From the NCBI GenBank assembly GCA_965218865.1, contig CBDCME010000010.1:94438-158437 (forward strand): 64,000 bases of DNA. The letters run 5' to 3'. The translations under genes and the position numbers were made by a program. This DNA comes from CBDCME01 sp965218865 (GTDB lineage Bacteria; Pseudomonadota; Alphaproteobacteria; JAAXGF01). Positions 15,644 to 24,638 of this stretch are shown piece by piece (positions within the stretch are counted from its first letter, which is position 1; each line of letters starts with the position of its first letter). The notes beneath the pieces were generated by a model that saw only the letters and a list, made by a program, of their open reading frames with translations, was not told where the DNA came from and did not search any database.

Positions 15644-18289
15644 ATGGCGGTTCTGGACGAGGATTTTGGCACCGACCTGACGCTGGTCGAGGGTAATGGC
15701 GGGGTCCGGTCGTGCCCGGTGTCCTTACCGGAGCGCGCGCCGCGCGACTTGCGCTCGCTGTATGAGCGGGAGCGCGCCCGCGCGGACGCGGCCGAAGCGC
15801 GCGCGGAAGAGCTACGCTGGGCGGAAGTGGCCTCGCGTAGCGATGCCGGCTCGTGGAAGTCGCGGTTCAAGGCCTGCCGGCGCAGGTTGAGCGAGGCCGT
15901 CGAGGAGACGAAGGAAGCTCGCCGCGCGGCAAGGGACGTGCCTTCCTTGCAGGCCGAAGTGGCGCGCCTGGAGACGCTCCTCTCCGAAGCCGGCATCGGG
16001 TCGAACGAGAGCAGCACGACCGAGGCGCTGCGCAAGGAGAACGCCCGGCTGCGCAAGGCCCTGGTCGCGCCGGAGGCCCGAGAGGGCGCGATCGGCCCGC
16101 GGCCCGCGGAGACCCGTCGGCGGCTCACCGCCCTGGAGCGATCCCCGGACCAGAAGGACACCATCAGGACGCTACGCAAGGAGATCACCCGGCTCAACAA
16201 CGAGGCGGTCCGGCGGGACAAGCAGATCCTCCAGTTGAACAAGCGCCTCGACCGGGAGAAGGAGAGCACGGAGAGCATCAGGGAGGCCGCCAGGAAGCTG
16301 TCCAGCGAGTCCCTTCGGCTCCATCGGGAGGTGAGGATACTGGGCGACAGCGAGGCCCGGGCCCGATCGCTGTCCGACGAGGTCTTCTGGCTGCGCCATG
16401 CCCTGGAGGTGTTCAAGGCCGGGCAGGAGAAGTTGAAGGCCCGGCTCGTCAAGCTCCGGGCGGCCGGGGCGACGCTGTCGAAGCTGCCGTCCGACGAGGC
16501 CGCTCAATTGCGCGCGGCGTTGCGGCGAGCGCGGCGCCAGAAGACGACGATCGAGGCGCTGCGCAAGGACAACGCCCGTCTGCGCAGGACCATGCGGAAG
16601 TTGGAGACCCGGAAAGCGGCGCTGGAGGTTCAGCCTGCCAAGCTTCGCGCGATCAGGAAGGCACTCGAGTCCGAGCTTGCCGGGCTTCGAGCGGTCAGGA
16701 AGACGTTGTCGAAGTCGCTGTCCGTTGCAGACGCCGATCTCCGCAGGGCTCTGCGAAGGTCGCGGCGCCAGAAGGCCACGATCAAGTCGCTGTCCCGGGA
16801 GAACGCCCGGCTGCGCAAGGGCGCGAAGACGTCGCGGAACCGGATCGAGACGCTGGAAGTCCAGCTTGAGAGGCTTCGCGCGACCGGAGCTGTGCTGTCG
16901 AGGGCGCTCTACGGCCGCAAGAGCGAACAGCAGGACAAGCCGGGCTCGGAACGCAAGCGCGGCCAGCAGCGCGGCGCGCCCGGCCATGGCCGCACCCAGC
17001 GGCCCGGGCTCAAGGAGCGCACCGAAGAGCACAACCCGCCGCCGGATGCGTGCGTCTGCGGACGGTGCGGGCAGCCCTATGCGCCGAACGGCGCCGAGGA
17101 ATCCACCCTCGTCGAGATCGAGGTCAAGGCCCACAAGCGTGTGATCCGCCGTCCGCGCTGGCGCCGGACCTGCGAGTGCGCGTCGTCGCCCATGGAAGTG
17201 TCGTCGCCCCCGGTGCTGCGGCTGTTCCCCAGGACGCTCTACGGGACCAGCTTCTGGGCACGCTTCCTGTTCGAGCACTGTGCCTGCTTGCGCCCCCTGC
17301 ACCGGGTTGCCGCGTGGTTCTCCAGCCAGGGCCTGGGGGTCTCACCGGGGACGCTGGCCGACAGCCTGAAGCGTTTCGTGCCGCTGTTCGAGCCGGTCGC
17401 CAAGGCGATCCTCGCGCACCAGAACAAGGCGGCGCTGCGCCACGCCGACGAGACCGGTTGGCGCGTCCAGGAGCTTCGCGGGGAAGACCGGTCGAGCCGG
17501 GCCTGGCTGTGGACCTCGGTCAGCAATGACGCGGTCTCTTTCCATATCGACCCCTCGCGCAGCGCCGAGGCGGCGCTCGAGCTGTTCGCCGAAGGCCTCC
17601 TCGACACGGTCATCGTCTGCGACCGCTATAGCGCCTACAAGCGACTCGCTCGCCTTCGCGAGGGCAAGGTGACCCTTGCATTCTGCTGGTCCCATATGCG
17701 CCGCGATTTTATCGAGTGCGCGGCCGGCCAGGTGAGACTGACGGGCTGGTGCCAGGGATGGATCGAGCGGATCGCGGAGATCTACCGGCTGAACGAGGCG
17801 CGGCTGGAGCATTACGACCCCGGTCTCGAACGCCGGACACCGGCGTTCGACGCGGCGCAGGGCGAGTTGGAAGCGGCGGTCGCCCGCCTGTTCGCGGACG
17901 CCGAAGCGGAGTTGGCCGGCCTGTCGGAGAGGGCGCGCAGGGCCAAGCCGCTGCGCTCGCTTCTCAACCACCGCGAGGGGTTGTGCGTCTTCGTCGACAA
18001 GCCACAGGTTCCGATGGACAACAACAAGGCCGAGCGCGCGCTCCGGGGGCCAGTCATCGGACGACGATTAAGCTTCGGTTCGAACAGCGAGGACGGCGCC
18101 AGGTTCACGGCGATCATGTACTCGGTGGTGGGCACGCTCTCGATGAACGGCATCGACGTCCTGCGCTGGCTGGAAGCGTGGCTCGAAGCCTGCGCGAAGA
18201 ACGGCCGCAAACCGCCGGATGACATGTCGCCGTGGCTGCCATGGTCGATGAGCGAGGACCGCAGGCGCGAGCTCATGGCGCCGGGATGA
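15644..18289 (+). CDS. tnpC: IS66-family transposase with very long coiled coil
   Basis: The C-terminal half is a normal IS66 TnpC. It has a zinc-binding segment (CVCGRCGQPYAPNG), a DDE domain with Asp in ALRHADETGWRVQ, Asp in VIVCDRYSAYKRL and Glu in VPMDNNKAERALRG, and the C-terminal IS66 tail. The N-terminal roughly 420 residues are a heptad-rich coiled coil with internal repeats: LRKENARLRKAL, LRKDNARLRRTM and LSRENARLRKGA mark successive units. Typical TnpC is about 500-550 aa; this is about 880. Start ATG 15644 (a TTG at 15620 is also in frame). The stop overlaps the next start (ATGA), so the DruA-like gene is translationally coupled. Confidence 0.9.
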   Translation: MAVLDEDFGTDLTLVEGNGGVRSCPVSLPERAPRDLRSLYERERARADAAEARAEELRWAEVASRSDAGSWKSRFKACRRRLSEAVEETKEARRAARDVPSLQAEVARLETLLSEAGIGSNESSTTEALRKENARLRKALVAPEAREGAIGPRPAETRRRLTALERSPDQKDTIRTLRKEITRLNNEAVRRDKQILQLNKRLDREKESTESIREAARKLSSESLRLHREVRILGDSEARARSLSDEVFWLRHALEVFKAGQEKLKARLVKLRAAGATLSKLPSDEAAQLRAALRRARRQKTTIEALRKDNARLRRTMRKLETRKAALEVQPAKLRAIRKALESELAGLRAVRKTLSKSLSVADADLRRALRRSRRQKATIKSLSRENARLRKGAKTSRNRIETLEVQLERLRATGAVLSRALYGRKSEQQDKPGSERKRGQQRGAPGHGRTQRPGLKERTEEHNPPPDACVCGRCGQPYAPNGAEESTLVEIEVKAHKRVIRRPRWRRTCECASSPMEVSSPPVLRLFPRTLYGTSFWARFLFEHCACLRPLHRVAAWFSSQGLGVSPGTLADSLKRFVPLFEPVAKAILAHQNKAALRHADETGWRVQELRGEDRSSRAWLWTSVSNDAVSFHIDPSRSAEAALELFAEGLLDTVIVCDRYSAYKRLARLREGKVTLAFCWSHMRRDFIECAAGQVRLTGWCQGWIERIAEIYRLNEARLEHYDPGLERRTPAFDAAQGELEAAVARLFADAEAELAGLSERARRAKPLRSLLNHREGLCVFVDKPQVPMDNNKAERALRGPVIGRRLSFGSNSEDGARFTAIMYSVVGTLSMNGIDVLRWLEAWLEACAKNGRKPPDDMSPWLPWSMSEDRRRELMAPG

Positions 18290-19167
18290 CCGGCAAGATC
18301 GAGTGCCGTTATTACGGCCGCGATTTCACCGCCGGGGAAATGGCGCTGCTGCGCGCGCTGATCGCCGGGCCGCCGCCGTTGAACCGCCATATGCTGTCGA
18401 AGGAGTTCTGCCGGCGCATCGGCTGGTTCAAGCCCGACGGCGGCCTCAAGGACATGATGGCCAGGGTCGCTATGCTGGCCATGCACAGGGACGGCCTGAT
18501 CGCCCTGCCGGCGCCGCGGGGACGGCAGAACCGGCCCGGGCCGATCGTCTTCGGGCCGGACACCGAACCGCCGCTGTTCCCGGCCCCGACGACCCTCGAC
18601 GAGGTCCGTCCGCTCGACCTGCACCCCGTCGTGCGCGGCACCCGGGAAGGGAAGCTCTGGAACGAGTTCGTCGCCCGCTACCACTATCTCGGATACAAGA
18701 CCCTGGTCGGCGCCCAGATGCGCTATGCCGTCCATGACCGAAACGGCTGGCCACTCGCCATGCTCGGCTTCTCCACCGCCGCGTGGAAGCTTGCCACGCG
18801 CGACACCTTCATCGGATGGACACGGCAACTGCGCGAGAAGAACCTTCCCTTCGTGGTCGACAACCCGAGGTTCCTGATCCTGCCCTGGATCAAGATCCCC
18901 AACCTGGGCTCGCACATCCTCGCCATCATCCGCCGGCGCCTGCCCGACGACTGGACCGAGCGCTACAACACCACGCCCGTGCTCATCGAGACATTCGTCG
19001 AGACCCCGCGATATACCGGCGCGGTCTACAGGGCATCGGGCTGGATCCATGTCGGCGCCACCCAGGGGCGCGGGCGCTACGACCGGGACAGGCAGTTTGA
19101 CAAGCCGAAAAAGGATGTCTGGCTCCGGCCCCTGCGACGAGACTGGAAACGCAGCCTCAATCGCTAA
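18286..19167 (+). CDS. DruA-like (DUF4338) protein carried by the IS66 element
   Basis: The C-terminal two thirds match the DUF4338/DruA pattern: LWNEFVARYHYLGYKTLVGA, then AWKLATRDTFIGWTRQLREK, NPRFLILPWIKIPNLGSHIL and LIETFVETPRYTGAVYRASG. The N-terminal 90 residues (TAGEMALLRALIAGPPPLNR, then LSKEFCRRIGWFKPDGGLKD) look like a helical or winged-helix module. It starts inside the tnpC stop codon (ATGA), so it belongs to the element. DUF4338 is the domain of DruA in Druantia defence, but no druB-E genes are near, so an accessory role in transposition or target choice is the simpler reading. The ISAs1 transposases here carry the same domain as an N-terminal fusion. Confidence 0.85.
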   Translation: MTGKIECRYYGRDFTAGEMALLRALIAGPPPLNRHMLSKEFCRRIGWFKPDGGLKDMMARVAMLAMHRDGLIALPAPRGRQNRPGPIVFGPDTEPPLFPAPTTLDEVRPLDLHPVVRGTREGKLWNEFVARYHYLGYKTLVGAQMRYAVHDRNGWPLAMLGFSTAAWKLATRDTFIGWTRQLREKNLPFVVDNPRFLILPWIKIPNLGSHILAIIRRRLPDDWTERYNTTPVLIETFVETPRYTGAVYRASGWIHVGATQGRGRYDRDRQFDKPKKDVWLRPLRRDWKRSLNR

Positions 19168-19282
19168 AATCCGCCGGGGCGGATAGAAACGCCCGCGCTG
19201 ATTCCACGGCCTGAACGAACAATTACGGGTGAGGTGATCGCGGCGCTGGCCATTTCATTCTCGGTGTGGCAGTGTGCCGGTC

Positions 19283-21267
19283 ATGGCGACGCTGCCGGTC
19301 TCGGATTCGTCCATTGATTTGCGCGCGGTCACGGTGCGTCCGACCTGGGGCGCGCAGGAGCACCGGCGCTGGGACCGGTTGGTGGAGCAGCACCACTACC
19401 TGGCGTTCCACGGCGTCATCGGCAAGGGCCTGCGCCATGTCGCGGTGCATGGCGAGACCTGGCTCGCACTGATCGGCTGGCAGCCCGGCGCGTTCAAGCT
19501 GGGCGCGCGTGATCGCTGGATCGGGTGGTCGGCCGAGCAGCAGTTCCGGCGTCTGCATCTGATCGCCAACAACTCGCGCTTCGTCATTCTGACGCCTGGC
19601 CGAGTGCCGAACCTGGCCTCCCGTGTGCTGGGGCTGAGCCTGCGGCGGCTGTCTGAGGACATCCAGGCGGTGCACGGATATCCGGCTCTTCTGGCGGAGA
19701 CGTTCGTGGACGTCTCGCGATTTGCCGGCACCTGCTACCGCGCGTCGAACTGGCGCTCTCTGGGGCTGACGCGGGGCTTTGCCCGTGAGCCCGGAGGGGC
19801 AGCGCGCTGGCGCCACCACGGTCAGCCCAAGGAGGTCTTCGTGTTCGGACTGACAGACGGCGCCCCCGAGGCGCTGAGCCGTACCGGGATGCCGGCACAC
19901 TGGAACGCCGAGCAGCACACCGAGCCGATGGCCGCGCCCCGGCTGCGCAGCCTGTTCGAGTGTCTGGGTGAGGTGCCCGAGTACCGCCATGCCCGGGGCA
20001 AGCGCTATGCGCTCAACACCATTCTGGTGATCGCCGTCGCCGCCCGGCTTGCCGGATACCGGGGGGTGAACGCGTTCGCCCAGTTCGCCGCCCTGCTCTC
20101 CCAGGAGCAGCTCGAGGCGGTGGGTGCGTTCTGGAGCCCTTCCAAACAGCGCTACACCCCGCCCGCGATCACCACCTTCCACAAGACCCTCACCGCCCTG
20201 CCGCCAGAGACCCTGGACAACGCGATTAGCCAGTGGACCGGCCAGCATGGCAGCGCGCACGCGCCGGTCGCCATGGACGGAAAGGATCTGCGCGGCGCCT
20301 CGAAGCAGACCGAAGACGGGCGCAGGATGATGGTGGCGGCGGTCGAGCACGACACCGGCGTGGTCCTCGGGCAGGTCGAGGTCGACCGCAAGAGCAACGA
20401 AATCCCGGCCGTGCGCGAACTCTCCAGCGGCCTCGACCTCACAGGCCGGATCGTCACCATGGACGCGATGCACGCTCAGCACGAGACCGCGCGCTGCCTG
20501 CTCGGGCGTCGCGCCGACTACGTGATGAGCGCGGTCAAGGACAACCAGGAGATGATCTTCGAAGACCTCAAGGCGATCGACTTCAGCGATGCGCTCTGGC
20601 ACGAAACCGTCGACAAGGGCCATGGCCGCATCGAGCGCCGACGCTGCGCCGTCGTCGACCTCTCCGCTGCCGAGTGGGACGGCTACGCCAACCTCCACGG
20701 GCGACGCCAGGCCATGCGCATCGAGCGCGAACGCGAGATCCTCAAGACCGGCAAGCGCAGCATCGAGGTGACCTGGAGCCTCACCTCGCTCGGCGCAGAG
20801 CGCGCCGGACTTTTTGAGGAGTTGCTCGAACTGGTGCGCAACCACTGGCATATCAGAACCGCCAAATGCACTACGTGCCGACTTCACCTACGACGAAGAC
20901 CGATGCCGGGCCTACGTGCGTCAGCTGCCCAGAAATCTCGCCTGCTTGACCAACGCGAAACCATCGCCATCGTGCGTTCTGCAACCACGCTTCCGTTCTC
21001 TGCCCGAGGCCAATTCGGCACTATGGTAAACCCGGGCGCAAAGGAGGCCCTCGACGCGATCATGACCGCGCCCATCGCCTGGACAGCACGCCTCTCCCCC
21101 GGACCGCGTCGTGCCGCCTTTCGCGGGCGGACCGGTGTGCCTGTCGAATCCGAAAACGCCGTCCGGTGGCTTCGAGCAGTCCCCATGACGTCGTCGAGGC
21201 AAGCTCGGGGCTCCCCGAACCCCGTGCACCGAGCACGATCCCACTCATCCCGAACCCTCAACCGTGA
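19283..21267 (+). pseudogene. ISAs1-D transposase copy 1 (DruA-ISAs1 fusion), frameshifted
   Basis: The N-terminal DUF4338 part (WDRLVEQHHYLAFHGVIGKG to ETFVDVSRFAGTCYRASNWR) and most of the ISAs1 DDE domain (AMDGKDLRGASKQ, then IVTMDAMHAQHETA) are intact. Near 20810-20870 the sequence departs from copies 2 and 3: GPEELLELV has become GLFEELLELV, and HWHIENRLHYVRD is lost to a frameshift just after HWHI. That removes the catalytic Glu and the conserved FTYDEDRCRAYVR. The remaining frame to 21267 is nonsense relative to the intact copies. The start could also be GTG 19274. Confidence 0.88.
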
Positions 21268-21283
21268 CACCGGCGCATTCACT

Positions 21284-21367
21284 TCGTTCACGCCCCCGTG
21301 CACCAGGCCTTTGTCGATGCATCAACTTTCCAAACTTCGGCTGTCGCCTCCGTTTGGGTCGATGCGC
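21284..21367. other. Remaining native intergenic DNA upstream of ilvE
   Basis: After removal of ISAs1-D copy 1 and IS630-B, the hpnC to ilvE intergenic region would be roughly 280 bp, holding the divergent promoters of both. No clear -35/-10 pair is evident. Confidence 0.4.
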
Positions 21368-21369
21368 TA

Positions 21370-22527
21370 GTGTTTCGTCACATTTAAAAGATCCCCAAGG
21401 GACTGGAACTATGCGATTATGCCTGCATGGGAACAACCGCTTGTATTTGGGTATCTCCTGGCGACCGGAGCCGACTGGAGCGGCTGGTTTCGGGCCGGAA
21501 TACCCCCCAGAAGCATGTCTGGCGTGCGCGGATCGTGCTTCTGTCCGGGGATCGTCTCGGGACGATGGCGATCATGCGTCAAGTAGGCAAGAGCAAGCCG
21601 ACGGTGTGGCGCTGGCAGGAACGCTTCCTCGAGGAAGGGGTCGACGGACTGTTGCGGGATCGGGACCGGGGGTCCGGCAAGCCCCCCTTGGGCGCCGCGG
21701 TGAAATCGCTGGTGTTGACGAAGACGATGCGGGAGGCACCGCCGAACGCGACCCAGTGGAGTGTTCGCACGATGGCCAAGGCCGTCGGAATCAGCCAGTG
21801 TGCAGAGGATCTGGGCCGAGTATGGATTGAAGCCGCATCTGATTTCCATCTTCAAGGTCTCGAACGACCCGAGGTTCGCCGAGAAGGTGGAGGACGTTAT
21901 CGGGCTTTACCTGAACCCGCCGGACAAGGCGCTGGTTCTTTCGGTCGACGAGAAGAGCCAGGTTCAGGCTCTCGACCGCACCCAGCCCGGCCTGCCGATA
22001 AAGAAGGGCCGCGCCGGCACCATGACCCACGATTACAAGCGCAACGGCACGACGACGCTGTTCGCGGCGCTCAACGTGCTCGACGGCACGGTCATCGGCC
22101 AATGCATGAAGCGGCACCGGCACCAGGAGTTCCTCCGTTTCCTGCGCCGGCTCGACCGCAAGACGCCGAAGCGGCTCGACATCCACTTGATCGTCGACAA
22201 CTACGCCACCCACAAGCATGCCAAGGTCAAGGCGTGGCTGGAAAAGCACCCCCGCTTCCATTTCCACTTCACGCCGACGTCGGCCTCCTGGCTGAACCAG
22301 GTCGAACGCTTCTTCGCCGAAATCACCCAAAACGCCATCCGCCGGGGCGTCTTCAAGAGCGTCCCCGAACTGGAGGCGGCCATCGACGACTATCTCGCCA
22401 AGCACAACGAGAACTCCAAACCCTTCGCCTGGACCGCCACCGCCCGAGACATCCTCAAAAAAGTGGATCGAGCTCGGAACACCCTCAATCAGGTGAAGAA
22501 GGGTACCATTTAAATGAGTCGGAACAC
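21370..22527 (+). mobile_element. IS630-family element, type B, copy 1
   Basis: TA duplications lie at 21368-21369 and 22528-22529. The ends read GTGTTTCGTCACATTTAAAA and, inward from the right, GTGTTCCGACTCATTTAAAT. The length is 1158 bp; the sister at 47666-48828 is 1163 bp, the 5-base difference being a deletion in this copy's transposase. It sits 30 bp upstream of the ilvE ATG, so it separates that gene from its native promoter. Confidence 0.93.
21427..22513 (+). pseudogene. IS630-family transposase (type B), 5-base deletion
   Basis: It has the same protein as the intact copy on the minus strand at 47680-48771, but the sequence around 21795 lacks five bases present there (ATACC after GGAATCAGCC), shifting the frame after KAVGIS. 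The deleted bases lie next to a short direct repeat, typical of slippage. The second frame carries all catalytic residues: LSVDEKSQVQ, LIVDNYATHKH and LNQVERFFAEIT. Confidence 0.9.
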
Positions 22528-22557
22528 TAGCAACGGGTTAAAGGAGACGAATCGGCG

Positions 22558-23418
22558 ATGGCGGCGATTAGCTTTATCGACGGAAAGTGGATCGAGGGCA
22601 ATCCGCCAATTCTCGGACCCATGGATCAGTCGTTTTGGTTCGCCACCATGGTTTTCGACGGCGCGCGTGCGTTCGACGGGGTAGCGCCGGATCTCGATCT
22701 CCATTGTCAGCGCCTTTTCAAGTCGGCCTCGGTGATGGGGCTTTCGCCGCCGCTCGGGGTCGACGAGGTCATCGACATCGGCCTGAGAACCGCGGCACGA
22801 ATTCCAAGTGGTGGCGCGCTTTACATACGGCCGATCCTGTACGCGACCGAGGGTTGGCTGTGGCCCGAGCCGGAAAGCACCCGCTTCATTCTCACCGTCC
22901 ACGAGGCGCCGTTGCCTGGGGACACTGGATTCTCCGCCTGCCGTACACGCCTTCGCCGCCCGGCACCGGACGCGGCACCGACTCTAGCCAAGGCCTCGTG
23001 TTTGTATCCGATGACCGGATTGGCGATGAGGGAGGCCGTGGCAAAAGGCTACGACAACGTGGTTTTCCTCGATCACGAGGATAACGTCGCCGAGTTCGGC
23101 ACTTCGAACCTGTTCATCGTTGCCGCAGGGGCGGTGCACACGCCGGTGTTCAACGGGACGTTCCTCGATGGGGTCACCCGACGGCGGGTCATCGGTTTGT
23201 TGCGCGATTCGGGCGTCGAGGTCGTCGAGCGAAAAATCTCGTACGATGAAGTGATCCGCGCCGACGAAATATTTTCCACCGGAAACTACGGAAAGGTGAC
23301 CTTCGTACGGCGCATCGACGAACGATCGTTGCAGCCCGGACCGATTTTCCGAAAGGCCCGGGAGCTCTATTTTGCCTTCGCGCGGGAGAGCCCGCTAAAG
23401 GTCCCCGACGTCTCCTAG
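22558..23418 (+). CDS. ilvE: Branched-chain amino-acid aminotransferase-like (class IV PLP) enzyme
   Basis: This is a fold-type IV PLP enzyme of 286 aa that transfers amino groups between glutamate and branched-chain 2-oxoacids (Val, Leu, Ile). The features seen are FDGARAFDGVAPDLDLHCQR at the N-terminus, the PLP lysine region APTLAKASCLYPM, the phosphate-binding NVAEFGTSNLF and the C-terminal GVTRRRVIGLLRDSGVEV. AAGG-type ribosome binding (AAAGGAGA) precedes ATG 22558. D-amino-acid transaminase or 4-amino-4-deoxychorismate lyase share the fold; the size and NLF pocket favour IlvE but do not prove it. IS630-B lies just upstream and an IS5 fragment starts about 10 bp after the stop. Confidence 0.82.
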   Translation: MAAISFIDGKWIEGNPPILGPMDQSFWFATMVFDGARAFDGVAPDLDLHCQRLFKSASVMGLSPPLGVDEVIDIGLRTAARIPSGGALYIRPILYATEGWLWPEPESTRFILTVHEAPLPGDTGFSACRTRLRRPAPDAAPTLAKASCLYPMTGLAMREAVAKGYDNVVFLDHEDNVAEFGTSNLFIVAAGAVHTPVFNGTFLDGVTRRRVIGLLRDSGVEVVERKISYDEVIRADEIFSTGNYGKVTFVRRIDERSLQPGPIFRKARELYFAFARESPLKVPDVS

Positions 23419-23427
23419 TGCATCGAC

Positions 23428-24332
23428 CCAACCCAATCGCCGCTTCAGCTTGAAATCAGGGTTCTTCACGGACGACTCTTTATTTCAGCCTTACAACAAT
23501 TACGACTCTCGGCTGGCGGGACCGGATCGGGCCGGAAGGTTTGGAGAAGGTATTCCAGGAGAGCCTGGCCGTGGCCCACCGGGTGGGGGCGCTGCGGGAG
23601 AAGGACCTCGAGTGGGTGACGGTGGACACCACCGTACAAGAGAAGGCGATTGCCTTTCCGACCGACGCCAAACTGATGCAACGAGCCCGCGAGCGGCTGG
23701 TGCGACTGGCACGGGAGCACGGCATTGCCCTGCGTCAGTCCTATACCCGCCTGGGCAAGAGGGCGTTGATCATGCAAGGCCGCTACCGCCATGCCAAACA
23801 GCACAAGCGGGCCAACAAGGCCCTGCGCAAGCTCAAGACCCACTTGGCGTGGTGCACCTTCAGGTTATCTATGTTCAGGAACACCTTCTGCTTTGCGTCC
23901 TTGATCAGCCGCCGCAGGAAGATGATGCCCAACCGGCGCTCGATCAACTCGCGCACCGCACGGGACGTCCACAATGCAAACGGCAGTTTGAGCTGATCGG
24001 GCGTCTTGTCGGCGATCCAGCGGCGGACTTGCCGGCCCTCCTCGGTGGTCAGCGCCCCCTTGCCCTTGCGTCCGGAAACCCGACGACCATCCAGGAGGCC
24101 GTCCTCGCCCCGTTCGCGATACCGCTTGAGCCAGATGTTGACCGTCTGCCGCTGCACGCCAACAACCCTGGCCGCCTCGGCCTGGCTCGATCCACCCTGC
24201 TCGACAAGCACGATCGCCCGACGCCGGAGTTCCTCCTGCGCCGCCCGACCAATGCCACGAAAGTCACGCGCTTCCATGCACCATGTATAGCACAGTCCGA
24301 TCAATATGTCAGGTATTATTTTGGGATATTAG
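23428..24332. mobile_element. Chimera of IS5-A and IS630-A fragments
   Basis: Four pieces are joined. 23428-23476 is the right end of IS5-A (to TTCACGGACGAC). About 35 AT-rich bases of unknown origin follow. 23515-23839 is an internal IS5-A transposase segment starting GGCGGGACCGGATCGGGCC. From about 23836 to 24332 is IS630-A on the minus strand, itself lacking an internal block of about 370 bp between GAAGATGATG and CCCAACCGG. The junctions show only 2-4 shared bases (GACC, TG), so they look like microhomology joins. Nothing here should be functional. Confidence 0.85.
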
Positions 24333-24334
24333 TA

Positions 24335-24638
24335 GTTGGTCTGCCCGCCATAGGAGCGTTTTATGCTGTAGTCACTGACGACAAAACGGATCAAATCATA
24401 CATGCACTGAACGGTATTCACACTAGTTTGAAAAATTCTTTGACAGATACCCGTGTTGATTTGAGTGCTATTAAAAAACGAACGGCGATTATTTCAGACG
24501 TACCTGGAGGTAGTGCTTTCGATTTCCGTAAAGAGTTTAAGCAAAAACTCGTTCTTAAGAAGATAGAATTAGCAATTGTAGTTACGAATTGTTTACCGGA
24601 TAGAGAAAATAAGACCATTTTTGGTCGAATAATAAATA
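24335..24638 (+). pseudogene. AT-rich foreign gene, 3' part A (continues at 27379)
   Basis: This AT-rich frame begins at the IS630-A end with a hydrophobic segment (VVGLPAIGAFYAVVT) that could be a transmembrane helix, then DDKTDQIIHALNGIHTSLKN and SDVPGGSAFDFRKEFKQKL, and runs to IFGRIIN at IS5-A. If IS5-A copy 2 and IS630-C copy 1 are both removed (one TA kept), the frame continues directly into 27379-27432 (SLLVEFDSQMYDFIDY, stop). The N-terminus is lost. I do not recognise the family. Confidence 0.6.

Larger units (their letters stand above)
15522..19226 (+). mobile_element. IS66-family element carrying a DruA/DUF4338 gene
   Basis: It begins GTAAGTGTTCG and ends CGAACAATTAC. The inner 21 bases of the ends (15527-15547 and 19201-19221) are exact inverted repeats, and the outer five match with one mismatch. 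GTAA- is the usual IS66 terminus. An 8-bp duplication GGGTGAGG lies at 15514-15521 and 19227-19234, the IS66 target size, and the uninterrupted target (GGGTGAGGTGATCGCGG) is seen in ISAs1-D copies 2 and 3. It is 3705 bp and contains two genes, a long tnpC and a DruA-like gene, and no tnpA/tnpB accessory genes. The duplication has no mismatch, so the insertion is probably recent. Confidence 0.95.
15483..21267 (+). mobile_element. ISAs1-family element with DruA-domain transposase (ISAs1-D), copy 1, interrupted and truncated
   Basis: The left end CAGGGCTAGTTTTTTGTCC is identical to the corresponding end of the two copies at 34950-39121. An IS66-family element (15522-19226) is inserted 39 bases inside. 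The right end stops after CTCAACCGTGA; the last 16 or so bases (the TIR CAGGAACAATTTTTAG read inward) are missing. A 16-bp direct repeat, CACCGGCGCATTCACT, flanks the whole (15467-15482 and 21268-21283). With one end lost, this copy should be immobile. Confidence 0.88.

Noticed and set aside
18286..19167. A Druantia anti-phage locus
   Set aside because: Only the DUF4338 domain is present. There are no druB, druC, druD or druE genes, and the gene lies within IS66 ends and is coupled to tnpC.
15450..21367. tRNA or attachment site at the hpnC-ilvE intergenic region
   Set aside because: No cloverleaf or TTCGAATC-type arm was found; the 16-bp repeat there belongs to the ISAs1-D insertion.
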